A DNA stretch of 64,000 nucleotides from Glebionis coronaria (taxonomy: Eukaryota > Streptophyta > Magnoliopsida > Asterales > Asteraceae). Shown piece by piece: positions 1 to 11,171 of this stretch (positions within the stretch are counted from its first letter, which is position 1; each line of letters begins with the position of its first letter). The notes below the pieces were generated by a model. The model had not been told where the DNA came from. It saw only the letters and a program-made list of their open reading frames with translations, and made no database searches. The stretch covers positions 27,415,580-27,479,579 of the forward strand of contig CM046881.1 of the NCBI GenBank assembly GCA_025667525.1. Reading direction: 5' to 3'. The translations under genes were made by a program, and so were the position numbers.

Positions 1-444
1 ATCGACCTTGAAAGGAGTGTATAAAGCGTTCGGGATGACTTGTATAAGAAACGGTCCCGAATGGCTAAAAAAAGGGCTTATGTGTGATGTGAAAAAAAAG
101 AAAAAAAAAAGAAAAAAAAGTGAAAAAAATGAAAAAAAAAATTTGTAAAAAAAAAAGAAGAAGAAAGGAAGTAGAAGTATATAAGCTAAAGTATGATGGC
201 TTATGATGTTCTCTTATGGTATAAATACTCTAACGTTATAAAAGGTGTACGATATTCTCACCTTTTGTTTTAGATTAATGTTTAGATTGATTATAGGTGT
301 GCATTAGGTACGTTGGACACATAGTTAATTATATGAAACATAAAGTAAATGGAGTTAATGGGAATGGTTATGCTAAGTGTTTAAGAAAGACAAAATTATT
401 GGTAATTATTTTGGATTATTTTTCATATAGGATGGTTATTAGTG
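1..444 (+). other. 3' internal (non-coding) part of a Gypsy element, left piece
   Basis: This stretch has no ORF. It is A-rich with long A and GAA runs near 80-170, as is common in the 3' untranslated region of Athila/Tat-type Gypsy elements. It continues, after the inserted Sirevirus, at 9576-9707, where a purine-rich tract leads into the LTR at 9708. The coding part of this Gypsy element must lie left of the window. The assignment rests on context and LTR style, not on protein homology. Confidence 0.5.
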
Positions 445-1714
445 TGTAGAAACTAGAAGGGGGGGTTGAATAGTTTCTTATAATTTACTTGTTAAAATAT
501 GGTTTCCAAAAACCTTTTTCAAAAACTTAGGCTTGAGGAAATGTGTGAAATCTTCTTATACACAATATGAACAATGATAGTGTAGTTAAACTAATACTAA
601 CAAAAATATATCCACAAAGAATAAAGAATGATAGTGTAGCTAATCTAATACTAACACATGTATATGCAAAAAGAATAAAGAATGTAAAGAGTTAAGGGTA
701 AAGAAAGATCAAACCGAACACCAAGGATTTATAGTGGTTCGGCAACGAAGCTCACTCCTCGTTCCTACTCCACTCCTCGAGTACTCCTTACTCGAGAGTT
801 CACTACACAACAAGCTCCTTATGGTGGAGAAAACCGTACACGTCGCTTAACCAATTTCCGACTCTAAGCTAAAAGTCGAGCCCTAATTGTAGCTAGGACC
901 AATCTACACAAATATACTTAGTACATACATAACTTCCAAATAGACACAACTACTTGGATCTTCACAACTATGACACAACTACAAGTATATAAAATTTGAT
1001 CTTCAATGGATCTTTGGTGGTGGACTCAACATTTCACTAGGATAGTGTTCTTCTCTTTGCACTTGGAGAGGAAGGGATGGAGGAACAAGATTCACTTCTT
1101 AAACAAGTAATAATCAAACAAATGATCAAAGATTTGAGTGATTAAAGAAGGGGTTTGAATCTGGAAATAAATATGCAAAAGAGGTGAGGTGAAAAGCTGA
1201 GAATGGTCCACTATTTAAAGGATAAAGGAGCCAACGGCTATATCTGCCCGCGGTACCTTATCACATCCCGCGGTACCTTATCGATAAGGTACCTCCTAGG
1301 CGCTAAGGTACCGCCAGACTAGACTCCCCTCCTTTTTGTCCTTTAGTGGTGGAGGTCTTATCTGGGTTTAAAAAATATCTTGAAAGGATAATCTTAACAG
1401 AATAAGAATATGCCATCTTCAAATTTCAAATAATTAATTTAATAAAAAATTTTCTTAAAAATAAAGTTTAATAAAAACTTGTCACATTTAATAAAAAGTG
1501 AGTTTTAAGAAAAGATTAAATCACTTGATCACTTGATTAAGGTTAGTACTTGTTTATCCATACCTTAAGTGAAAATGGGTAAAATGAAAAATACTTGAAC
1601 TCAAGAATTCGTTTTTCGTTGTTTCATAAATGCTTGTTTTTACATATTGTCGTAATCAAAACTAAGCGAGACCGAAAAATGCAAGTAAAGTTTTTAGTCA
1701 TTATTGCATTAACA
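445..1714 (-). repeat. 3' LTR of the Sirevirus (left copy)
   Basis: On the plus strand it begins TGTAGAAACTAG followed by a run of seven G and ends TTGCATTAACA, so it has TG..CA ends. It is about 1270 bp long and matches 8295-9575 almost base for base. Positions 1247-1315 hold a cluster of GGTACC-centred palindromes. In element orientation the LTR ends with a C-run close to the terminus, as in other Sireviruses. Confidence 0.95.
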
Positions 1715-1890
1715 ATCTCCCCCTTTTTGATTCCGACAATACATAAACTCAATCACACAAAAACAAGATTTTCGAAGACGAGTTTATTCATTTCTCCCCC
1801 TTTGTCGAAGCAAAAAGGTTGCGTAAGCCGGTGTTGAAGAAACGGACTTTGCAAAGACTCCCCCTTGCTGCTTACTCCCCCTAGCTTGGG
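1715..1890 (-). promoter_or_regulatory. Polypurine tract plus further PPT-like tracts
   Basis: Directly beside the 3' LTR the minus strand reads AAAAAGGGGGAGAT (1715-1728), the expected plus-strand priming tract. Three more pyrimidine runs containing CCCCC follow at about 1795-1805, 1859-1865 and 1875-1881. They give further AGGGGGA-type tracts on the element strand. Multiple tracts in front of the 3' LTR are a described Sirevirus feature. Which of them is used cannot be told from sequence. Confidence 0.8.
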
Positions 1891-3130
1891 GCACCGGGGA
1901 ATCGAGATATGGTGACAAGCTACATAGAAGGCTTAGTTGAACAAAAGAAACAACCAACAATATATAGCAATAGGTCACATAAAGAAAATAAAAAGAGAAG
2001 AAAACACAAAGACAAAGATCCAAGATAGGTTACTAAAGAAACATCATACAAAGAAGTATGGAAAAAAAAGGAAACAAGCCAAAAGCATAAATCTAATCCT
2101 AGTTATTCTAGAATTCTAAGATTTGCTTGAGTTTGGTGTCTTGAGGATAAGCAATCAATGCTTATATGAAAGACAAGGTAATAGCGGAGGGTGGTGGTGG
2201 TGGCTTGTTGGAGATCTCATAATCAAAGTGAAGAGGAGGCTTGATTAAGAGACTCTTGATGTAGCTCAAATCCTCATAGATGTGTGCCATAGCAAGATGT
2301 TGATATTGAAAACAATGACAATATGTTCCATGGTGCATGACATTATCATGAGAAGGAGGAAGAACACTAAAGGGTGGTGGTGGAAGAAAGGAAGTTCCAC
2401 AATCAACATTCTTGGTAGGAGAAATGTGATTAAGAGTGTTCTTGGGTGGGTTTGGATTGAAAGCAATTGGAGAAAATGGAGGAGATTCAAGGCTTTCATT
2501 GGGAGAATAAGACATTTTGGATGTGAAGTAATGCAAAATGCTTATGGTTTAAATAGGGAAGGCTTAGGGTATTTTTGGGGTGGTCAAAGGGTTTGAAACG
2601 AAGATTCTCAAAAAAGTTGGAGCAAATCTGGAGTTTCAGACAAAAACCCGAAAAAGGAAGGCCACTGTAGGCGGTTCCTTATCTATGGTGGCGGTACCTT
2701 ATCAATAAGGTACCACGGTTCACATATGGAACCGCCTACAGAAGCAGGGTTTGGTGTTTGGAGAAAGATTTTTCAGCAAATCTTATTTTTTCTAGTCTAA
2801 CTTATCATAGGGATGTGCTTAAAAGCAAAGATAGACAAGGAAAACATATGCAAACTTACCAAATAGAGATTTGACCAAAGTACATGGATTAAAAAATCAA
2901 TGTAGGAGGTGTGTAAGACAAGACCTTAAGTCATGACACAATGATCCTCCATGATTCAATCTTGTTCTTGCTATGTTTGAGAGAATCATACATACGAATT
3001 GTGTAAGCTCTACATTAATAGCGAGAATCTATGAAAAATCGTTTTTAGATTGAATTAACAATGTCAAACGAATTTCTCAACCATTTTCGAAAGAGACTTT
3101 GAGAGTTTTGAAAAGGAAAGGTGAAGAAAA
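1891..3130 (-). other. Sirevirus 3' region downstream of pol, no recognisable envelope gene
   Basis: Some Sireviruses carry an env-like ORF in this position. The longest minus-strand ORF here (2162-2536, 124 codons) is rich in proline and serine, with runs of four and five prolines. It has no convincing signal peptide or transmembrane segment, so I do not call it an envelope protein. The region also holds a copy of the palindromic motif at 2667-2738. It is probably mostly untranslated. Confidence 0.5.
2667..2738. repeat. Palindromic GGTACC/GATAAGG motif cluster, 3' region copy
   Basis: The segment contains GGCGGTTCCTTATC, GGCGGTACCTTATC, its complement ATAAGGTACC, and GGAACCGCC. It can fold into a hairpin closed by GTAGGCGGTT and its complement AACCGCCTAC (imperfect). 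The same words occur in both LTRs and in the gag-pol linker at 6680-6757. Confidence 0.85.
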
Positions 3131-3134
3131 GAAT

Positions 3135-6100
3135 TTAAGGAAGATGTTCCATTAATCCTAGACCTAGACGCAAGTAATTGAAAGGTTCCCTCTTAAGTGG
3201 CTTAGTGAAGATATCGGCTAAGTTGTCCTCGGAGGGCACCTTTTCAATAGTAATGTTCCCCTTTTGAACATTATCCCTAAGGAGATGGTGTCTAATTTCT
3301 ATGTGTTTGGTTCGCGAATGTTGCACGAGATTCTTTCTTAGGTCTATAACGCCTTTATTATCGCACATGATGGGAACATCATCAAGAGAAATCCCGTAAT
3401 CAACAAGCGCTTGCTTCATCCATAGAGCTTGTTGGCATGCTTTTCCGGCACTCACATACTCGGCTTCCGTGGTGGATATCACAAGAGCGGTTTGTTTCTT
3501 GGAGAACCAAGAAGTTAAACAACAACCCATGAAGGTACAAACTCCACTAGTGGTTTTCCGGTCCACATAGTCTCCCGCATGATCCGAGTCCCCGTAGACA
3601 GTGGTTTCTACGCTGGTCCCTTTAGGATACTATAATCCTAAATGTATAGTGCCTTTAATGTATCGGAAGATACGCTTAACCGCTTCAAGGTGAGAGGTTT
3701 TGGGAGCCTCTTGGAAGCGAGCACAAAGGCAAACACTAAACATGATATCCGGTCGACTTGCCGTTAGGTACAACAAACTACCAATCATACCTCTATATTT
3801 GGTGTTGTCTACCGACTCACAATCATCATCTACGGTGAGTTTAGTATCCGAGGCCATAGGGGTCTTCATTGGTCTAGATTCTTCTAATCCAAATTTCTTT
3901 AGCATTTCTTTAGCGTACTTAGATTGACTAAAGAAAATACCATCGTCCATTTGTTTAATTTGGAGTCCTAAAAAGAAGTTAAGTTCTCCCATCATACTAA
4001 TTTCAAACTCATCATGCATGATTTTGGCAAAGTCATCACACAATTCTTGACAAGTTGAGCCAAATATAATGTCATCAACATATATTTGTACGATTATGAG
4101 GTGAGAACCTTTCTTCTTTGTAAAGAGTGTTGTCTACCATTCCCATGGTATACTCATGTTTAACAAGAAACGCTTTAAGTCTATCATACCAAGCTTTGGG
4201 TGCTTGTTTGAGTCCATAAAGTGCTTTCTTAAGCTTGTAAACATGGTCCGGTTTCTCAAAATCAATGAAGCCGGGAGGTTGAGCCACATATACCTCCTCA
4301 TTGATCAAACCGTTAAGAAATGCACTCTTTACATCCATTTGTTGAAGCTTAATATCTAAGGCACAAGCGTAGGCTAAAAGGATTCTAATTGATTCTAATC
4401 TAGCTACCGGTGCATATGTCTCGTCATAATCAATCCCTTCTTGTTGATTATAGCCTTGAGCTACAAGTCTAGCCTTGTTACGAGACACAACACCATTCTC
4501 ATCTAGCTTATTCCTAAATACCCATTTCGTTCCTATATTGGTAGAACTTCTAGGTGGAGGAACAAGTTCCCAAACATCATTGGCAACGAATTGATTCAAT
4601 TCTTCTTGCATCGCAATGACCCAACTCTCATCCGTCAAAGCTTCTTTAACATTCTTTGGTTCAATCAAGGAGACAAAACAAAAGAAGTTGCTTTGTTTTT
4701 GGACTTGAGATCTTAGGGTCCTTTGATTTAAGTCACCAATGACATTATTGAGAGTATGATCCCTAGACTCCTTAATGTTTACTTCCTTTTCAACACTAAG
4801 GTCTTCAACTCCTATTTTTCTAACCTCTTTGGCTTTAACTACTTCTAATTCATCCAAGTCATCATCAACCAATGGTGGTGTCTTGGGTAAAGGAGGGGTT
4901 TCATCAAAGGTTAAGTTGAGTGATTCTTCAATAACCCCTGAGGTTCTATTTAGGACTATGTAGGCCTTACTAGTTTGGGAATAACCTAACAGGATACCTT
5001 CGTAAGACTTTAGGTCAAACTTGGTAAGGTAGTCTTTGGTGTTGAGGATAAAGCACTTGCTTCCAAACACCCTAAAGTATTCAAATGAGGGTTTCTTACC
5101 TTTAAGAATCTCATAGGGGGTCTTTCCTAGGAAAGGTCGAATAAGAATTCGGTTGAGAATATAAGTCGATGTATCCACGGCATTGCACCAAAACTTTTGA
5201 GGCAAAGATTGCTCGTTTAACATCGTCCTACTCATCTCTTGGAGAGTCCTATTCTTCCTTTCAACTACCCCATTTGATTGTGGAGTGCGAGGAGCCAAGA
5301 AGTTATGGGTAATACCATGAGCTTCACAAAAGGCATCAAATTGCACTTCATTATCAAATTCCCTACCATGATCCGTCCTAATAGAAACAATTGAACATCC
5401 TAGTTGATTTTGAATTCTTCGACTAAAGATTTCGAAGTGATCGAAAGCTTCATTCTTAGATGCCTAAAATCTAGTCCAAGTGAATCTAGAATAGTCATCA
5501 ACTATAACTAGGTATAAAGGTTACCTCCATAACTCCGTATGGCGGAAGGTCCAAAGAGATCCATATGTAGGAGCTCTAAGCACCGAGAGGTCGAAACCAA
5601 ATTCTTGGCTTTATGACTTGAGTGAACTTGCTTTCCAACTTTGCAAGCATCACAAAAGTGACTATCAAACTTAATCTTGGGGAGGTGTCTTACCAACTCC
5701 TTAGAGACTAAAGATTGAATTAGACGCATATTAGCGTGACCTAATCTCCTATGCCAAAGAGTAGAACTATCATCTATAGTCGTAAGACATATGTTGTCTT
5801 TTGACTTCTTATTAACCTTCATGACATAAAGTCCATGCTTTCTAACACCTTTTCCAATGACTTTTCCATCTTTTACGATTTCACTGTCATGTTCCGAAAA
5901 GATGACCTTACACTTATTATCACAAATTTGACCTATACTTAAAAGGTTAAAGCCTAAGTTATCTACGTGCTCAACATTTTCAATGGTCATGGAGTCAAGA
6001 GAAACCCTACCTTTGCCAATGATATTACCACGTAGACTACTAGCGAAAGTGACGTTACCTCCATCATATGCTTTGTAGTGCGAGAACAAACTTCGATTAC

Positions 6101-6150
6101 CCGTCATGTGTTTAGAACATCCACTATCCTTAATCTACTCATCGGGCTCC
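3135..6150 (-). pseudogene. Sirevirus pol remnant: protease, integrase, RT, RNase H
   Basis: Read right to left, the protease core DSGC is followed by HMTGN (about 6140-6100). Then come the GAG-pre-integrase zinc motif with LWHRRLGHA and CDACKVGK (about 5750-5640), and the integrase core with QSNGVVERKNRT (about 5290-5240). The RT follows, with WVFRNKLDENG, QMDVKSAFLNG and LYGLKQAP, and a YVDD-type catalytic motif near 4090-4070. RNase H (3566-3135) contains STTEAEY and ends in ADIFTKPL. Frames break at about 5510-5460, just before YVDD at about 4100, and around 4043-3566. The enzyme as it stands cannot be translated through. Confidence 0.9.
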
Positions 6151-6190
6151 AAATCAATTCCCAAGCATATCTAGGTAACAACACACAAGA

Positions 6191-8227
6191 TCAAACATTT
6201 GGTCCCCAATATCTCATGGGTCCAAAATTGTTAGTTCCGAACATCCCTTGCATTTGGTTGGGATGCATGAATGAGGAGGGGATTCCCCATGGAGAACAAA
6301 ATAGAGGAGGGTAGTAATTCATGTAACCATTTTGTTGGTCATTACTTCTCCTAGGTGTGTTTGATCTAGGTTTAGAGTTATTATTGTTCCTTCTAGGTGT
6401 TGGAGTTTTACTTCTAGGTCGTGAGTTGTTTTGATTATCTCTTGTAGGCGTTGTCGTTCTACTTCTAGGCTTAGACTCATTCCGTACTCTAGGTGGAGTA
6501 GAAGATAGTCTAGATAAACTTCTATTTCCCATGAGAGGTTTACTTAACGGCTTATAGAACTTACCAATAGCATTGTCGTCAAGTATGGGTAATTGAACCT
6601 TATTAACAGTAAGATGCTTTGGTTTTTCATTTAACTTAGATTTTTCAGAAAGTTCAGAATTTTCACAAAACTCAACTTCTGGCCGCGGTACCTTATCTAT
6701 GGCCGCGGTTCCATAGTGATAAGGAACCGCGCCATACGATGTGGAACCGCGTCCAGAGGGTGTTTTCTGTGAAAACCTGACTTGTTTTGGTTCACTAGTT
6801 GAAGCTTCATTTGAGTTAAAACCTAGACCAAGTTTTTCCTTAGAATGAACTTGTTTGTTTAACATATCATCAAGAGCACTAGTACCTTTCATGAAATTTT
6901 CCAATTTAATGGAGGTGCTCTTGAGATCATCATTCTCTAATCTAAGTTTCTCACAACTTAAGCAACCTAAATCAACCTCTTTGTTTTTCTCAAGTTTAGC
7001 CAATTTCTCCCTAAGTTCATTGATCTCATTTTCAAGCTTAGTTTTGGTTGATTTTAAGGTTTTATTCTTTTCTATGAATTTAAGACTAAGTTTGTGTAAG
7101 CTATCATATTTGCCTTCATATTAAATATCATCTAAAGTGGAACTATCATTGCTATAATATTCGGTTTCGGAATGTACCTCTTTAGAAGTGTGAGCCATAA
7201 GACATTTCTCCTCTTTGGGGTTGTCATCATCGTCTTCACCGCTATCGCTCCAAGCGCCACTAACGAATGCCGTGTGGTTCTTATCACGTGCGGGCTTTGG
7301 ACAATCACCAATGAAGTGATTTGGATCACCACATCTAAAGCAATTCCTATCACCTTTTTCGTTCTTGACAAACCGATTCTTTGACAATGGTTTCTTGTCA
7401 TAGTTTGATTGCCTAACGTGTTGACCTCGTCTCTTGAAGAACTTCTTGAAATCTCTCACCGCCAATGCATACTCCTCGTCATCACTTTCCGAGGAACTAT
7501 CATGGTCACTTTGTGCCTTCTTGGCTTTAAGTGCAAGAGATTTCCTTTCACTCTTGGTTTTTACTAATTCCGAGTCCTTCAAAATTATCATCTCATGAAC
7601 CTTCAAGTTTCCTATGAGTTCAACGAGTGATAAAGTTGAGAGATCTTTCGACTCTTCAATAGCCGTGACTTTTGCTCTCCACTTTGGATGTAAAGCCCTT
7701 AGAAACTTCCTAACATTGTTCTTGCTAGAAAAACCTTCATCAAGTGCTTTTAGACTAGTAATAATGGTTTTAAATCTAGCAAATGCACTATCAATAGTTT
7801 CATCTTCTAAGATGACAAATTGTTCATATTGTTGGACAAGAAGATCGATTTTACTTTCTTTGACTTAGCTATTACCTTGGTGGGTTACTAAAAGAGTGTT
7901 CCAAATATCTTTAGCGGTTTCACACATAAAAATTCTTTCATACTCTTTCTTAGGCAAAGCATTATAAATCACCATTTTAGCCTCATTATTTTTTGAAAGT
8001 TTCTTTTTAGTATCATCATTAGCTTTGTCAAAAGTGACTAATTCTTTTGTTTTAGAAACTTCATTAAATTGAAAGGGTAAAAAATCACCATTGGTAATAA
8101 CATGCCAAAGATCTAAATCTTTTGATTTCACATAAGTTTCAAATCTATTTTTCCAATAAATAAAACTATCGGTTTAAGTGGTGGTCTTTACATAGATTGC
8201 CCTTTTAGGGTACTTGTTGGAATCCAT
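6191..8227 (-). pseudogene. Sirevirus gag and gag-pol linker remnant
   Basis: The likely start is the ATG at 8227, shortly after the primer site. The reading frame runs through a gag capsid-like region (WKNRFETYVKS, AKDIWNTL) and a single CCHC knuckle [14 protein letters not shown] near 7330-7290. A basic, Thr/Pro/Arg-rich linker follows (about 6500-6330) and leads to the protease. In-frame stops interrupt it near 8175, 7866 and 7122. At 6680-6757 the palindromic GGTACC motif cluster is read in frame within the linker, which is unusual for a regulatory-looking repeat. Confidence 0.85.
6680..6757. repeat. Palindromic GGTACC/GGAACC motif cluster inside coding linker
   Basis: The words GGCCGCGGTACCTTATC, GGCCGCGGTTCC, GATAAGGAACCGCG and GTGGAACCGCG follow each other over 78 bp. 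They match the motif set in the LTRs (1247-1315, 9107-9175) and in the 3' region (2667-2738). On the minus strand they lie in an uninterrupted frame of the 6191-7003 ORF. Confidence 0.85.
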
Positions 8228-8280
8228 AGATCGATTCAAGTTTTAAAATATAATATACTTTAAAAATTCTTGAGTAACCC

Positions 8281-8292
8281 GCTCTGATACCA
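8281..8292 (-). promoter_or_regulatory. Primer binding site, initiator tRNA-Met type
   Basis: The minus strand reads TGGTATCAGAGC two bases inside the 5' LTR. This is complementary to the 3' end of plant initiator tRNA-Met, the usual primer of Copia elements. It fixes the orientation of the element. Confidence 0.95.
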
Positions 8293-8294
8293 AT

Positions 8295-9575
8295 TGTAGA
8301 AACTAGAAGGGGGGGGGGGGGGGGTTGAATAGTTTCTTATAATTTACTTGTTAAAATATGGTTTCCAAAAATCCTTTTTCAAAAACTTAGGCTTGAGGAA
8401 ATATGTGAAATCTTCTTATGCATAATATGAACAATGATAGTGTAGTTAAACTAATACTAATAAAAATATATCCACAAAGAATAAAGAATGATAGTGTAGC
8501 TAATCTAATACTAACACATGTATATGCAAAAAGAATAAAGAATGTAAAGAGTTAAGGGTAAAGAAAGATCAAACCGAACACCAAGGATTTATAGTGGTTC
8601 GGCAACGAAGCTCACTCCTCGTTCCTACTCCACTCCTCGAGTACTCCTTACTCGAGAGTTCACTACACAACAAGCTCCTTATGGTGGAGAAAACCGTACA
8701 CGTCGCTTAACCAATTTCCGACTCTAAGCTAAAAGTCGAGCCCTAATTGTAGCTAGGACCAATCTACACAACTATACTTAGTACATACACAACTTCCAAA
8801 TAGACACAACTACTTGGATCTTCACAACTATGACACAACTACAAGTATATAAAATTTGATCTTCAATGGATCTTTGGTGGTGGACTCAACACTTCACTAG
8901 GATAGTGTTCTTCTCTTTACACTTGGAGAGGAAGGGATGGAGGAACAAGATTCACTTCTTAAACAAGTAATAATCAAACAAATGATCAAAGATTTGAGTG
9001 ATTAAAGAAGGGGTTTGAATCTGGAAATAAATGTGCAAAAGAGGTGAGGTGAAAAGCTGAGAATGGTCCACTATTTAAAGGATAAAGGAGCCAACGGCTA
9101 TATCTGCCCGCGGTACCTTATCAAAGCCCGCGGTACCTTATCGATAAGGTACCGCCTAGGCGCTAAGGTACCGCCGGACTAGACTCCGCTCCTTTTTGTC
9201 CTTTAGTGGTGAAGGTCTTATCTGGGTTTAAAAAATATCCTGAAAGGATATTCTTAACAGAATAAGAATATGCCATTTTTAAATTTCAAATAATTAATTT
9301 AATAAAACATTTTCTTAAAAATAAAGTTTAATAAAAACTTGTCACATTTAATAAAAAGTGAGTTTTAAGAAAAGATTAAATCACTTGATCACTTGATTAA
9401 GGTTAGTACTTGTTTATCCATACCTTAAGTGAAAATGGGTAAAATGAAAAATACTTGAACTCAAGAATTCGTTTTTCGTTGTTTTCGTAAATGCTTGTTT
9501 TTACATATTGTCGTAATCAAAACTAAGCGAGACCGAAAAATGCAAGTAAAGTTTTTAGTGATTATTGCATTAACA
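8295..9575 (-). repeat. 5' LTR of the Sirevirus (right copy)
   Basis: This copy matches 445-1714 with about 25 scattered differences by eye. The G-run near its plus-strand start has expanded to about 16 G, against seven in the other LTR. The palindromic motif cluster lies at 9107-9175. It is followed by the target duplication TAGTG. Confidence 0.95.
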
Positions 9576-11171
9576 TAGTGTATTAGGTTGAATGTGATCT
9601 TTTTAATGAAATTTCAATAGTATGATTAAAAATTATGAAATTAACATGCTTGTATATTTTTATTTTATTTTTACTTGGGACAAGTAAAGGTTAAGTGCGA
9701 GGGGATCTGATTGGTGTATTTTGTATACACCTAATAGCATGTTAATTTAGTATAATTATATATATTTATTTTTCGTTATACATGTACTTTTAATGTGTTT
9801 TGTGATTATGTAGGTTACGAGCGAAATGGAATAAAATGACCGCTTAATTAATTTTTTGGAGAAAAGACATTGTTAGCGCCGATAAATGAAGAAGAAATAT
9901 TGAAGAAAAAGATTTGAGCGCGTCGCAATATTTTCGGTCATTTTTTTTGTCCGGGCTTCGTTCGAGCAATTATTGATGTTGGGTTATTTTTTTATTGGGC
10001 CAAAGTTATTATATGGCAAAAGAATAAAAAGAAAAAAAAATAATTTTTTGGGCCCAACACCCAATAACCCACCGGTGGATATTATAAAAAGAAAAAAAGA
10101 AGAAACAAAAAGAGGAGGCAAGAAGTTGAAAACAAAAAGACGATTCGGAAAAAAAAGGGACAAGTCTTCCTTGTGATTGGTCAATTGGAGTTGACAACAA
10201 AGAAAAAAAGACGGTTGGGAGTATTATATATATATCCTTTTGGAGGATATTAAAAAAAGTGAAGGTGGGGCTGTCGCACAGTGGCTGCAATTCACAAAGA
10301 AAAGAATCAATTTGGTGGGGGTTGTGTATAGGAAAAAAGAAAAAAAAATCAACTATTAAAACCAATAGAAAAGAAGATTGAAGTCAAGGCAAGTGGGGAC
10401 AGCTTTTGTTCTTTTCGACACATTAACCACTTTTGCAAAACAATATAAAAAATGGCGATTTATATAAAGCGGATCGGGTACACCGCGATGTCCGACTAAT
10501 TTTGTTGTAATTCCTTCTGGTAACTTTATTTATGGTTTGATCATTATTTTTGGATTATCATATTTTTATTACATTGATTTATGATATATTTATAAATTAT
10601 TTTTATTGAGTTAATATTATGTTTAATTATTTATGCGAGACAATTTATTGTTAGTTAACGATTCATACTTATTTTATTTAGTTAAAAAAGATGGTCGTAT
10701 AATCAAAATAAGTTGTACCTAAATAAATTGTTAAAACATAATTATTGGTTGGATTAATATAAGATTTATTATCGCGAGTCATTGATAAACATAATAAATG
10801 CCAACATTAATTCATTCATATTAAGTCAAAATAATCTTTGTAATCGGTTCTTAAAAGTTTCGATAATCCATAAGTGTGATCAACCATAAATATTAGGAGC
10901 TGGAAGGGATTACATTTTTCTTTTAATTGTTTACATCTTTATTATATTTTTCTAGCTTTACTATTAGTTTAATAATTATTTTAATTTTTAATCAGCATTT
11001 TTATTATCAACAATATTTTAGTTGTTAGATTTTAAAAACAAAACTTTTATTGGTCAGTGATCACCCCAAAACTTAAACTAAAACCACATATTCCTCGTGG
11101 ATCGATACCCGCTTACCCTATCTAGTATAAGGTAATTAGGTTATTTTTGACCGGCACTTCGACGTCGATCA
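9576..11171 (+). repeat. Gypsy internal end (9576-9707) and 3' LTR (9708-11171), Athila/Tat-like
   Basis: A purine tract (GCGAGGGGATC, 9697-9707) precedes TGATTGGTGTATTTTG, the likely LTR start. The LTR carries a TATATATATATCC stretch near 10226 and ends GACGTCGATCA at 11171, after the style of Athila/Tat LTR ends (a 'cctcgtggatcgatacccg' segment near 11090). The right edge is fixed independently. The paralogous repeat at 43255 continues without a break where this LTR stops. No duplication matches on the left (GGATC against AGGAC), so this is the 3' LTR of an element whose body lies outside the window, not a solo LTR. Confidence 0.65.

Larger units (their letters stand above)
445..9575 (-). 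mobile_element. Complete, decayed Sirevirus-type Copia LTR retrotransposon
   Basis: The element is bounded by LTRs at 445-1714 and 8295-9575 and by the 5-bp target duplication TAGTG at 440-444 and 9576-9580. Read on the minus strand the order is 5' LTR, initiator-Met tRNA primer site, gag, protease, integrase, reverse transcriptase, RNase H, a long 3' region, polypurine tracts and 3' LTR. The lineage call rests on RNase H and gag style, 1.27-kb LTRs, several polypurine tracts, a G-run at the LTR edge and repeated palindromic motifs, all known Sirevirus traits. Gag-pol is broken by several stops and frameshifts, so it is not autonomous. The LTRs differ at about 25 positions by eye (about 2%), so the insertion is not very recent. 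It sits inside another Gypsy element. Confidence 0.93.

Noticed and set aside
2162..2536. Envelope-like gene of the Sirevirus
   Set aside because: Position fits, but the ORF is short and Pro/Ser-rich, with no signal peptide, membrane helix or fusion-type segment that I can see.
10009..10365. 118-codon minus-strand ORF with a Phe-rich, membrane-like sequence
   Set aside because: It lies in an LTR and arises from AAAAAG runs read as phenylalanine. A plus-strand ORF of the same region is equally artificial.
9708..11171. Solo LTR of a Gypsy element
   Set aside because: The bases before 9708 (GGATC) and after 11171 (AGGAC) do not match as a target duplication, and 9576-9707 plus 1-444 look like element interior. 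It is better read as a 3' LTR.
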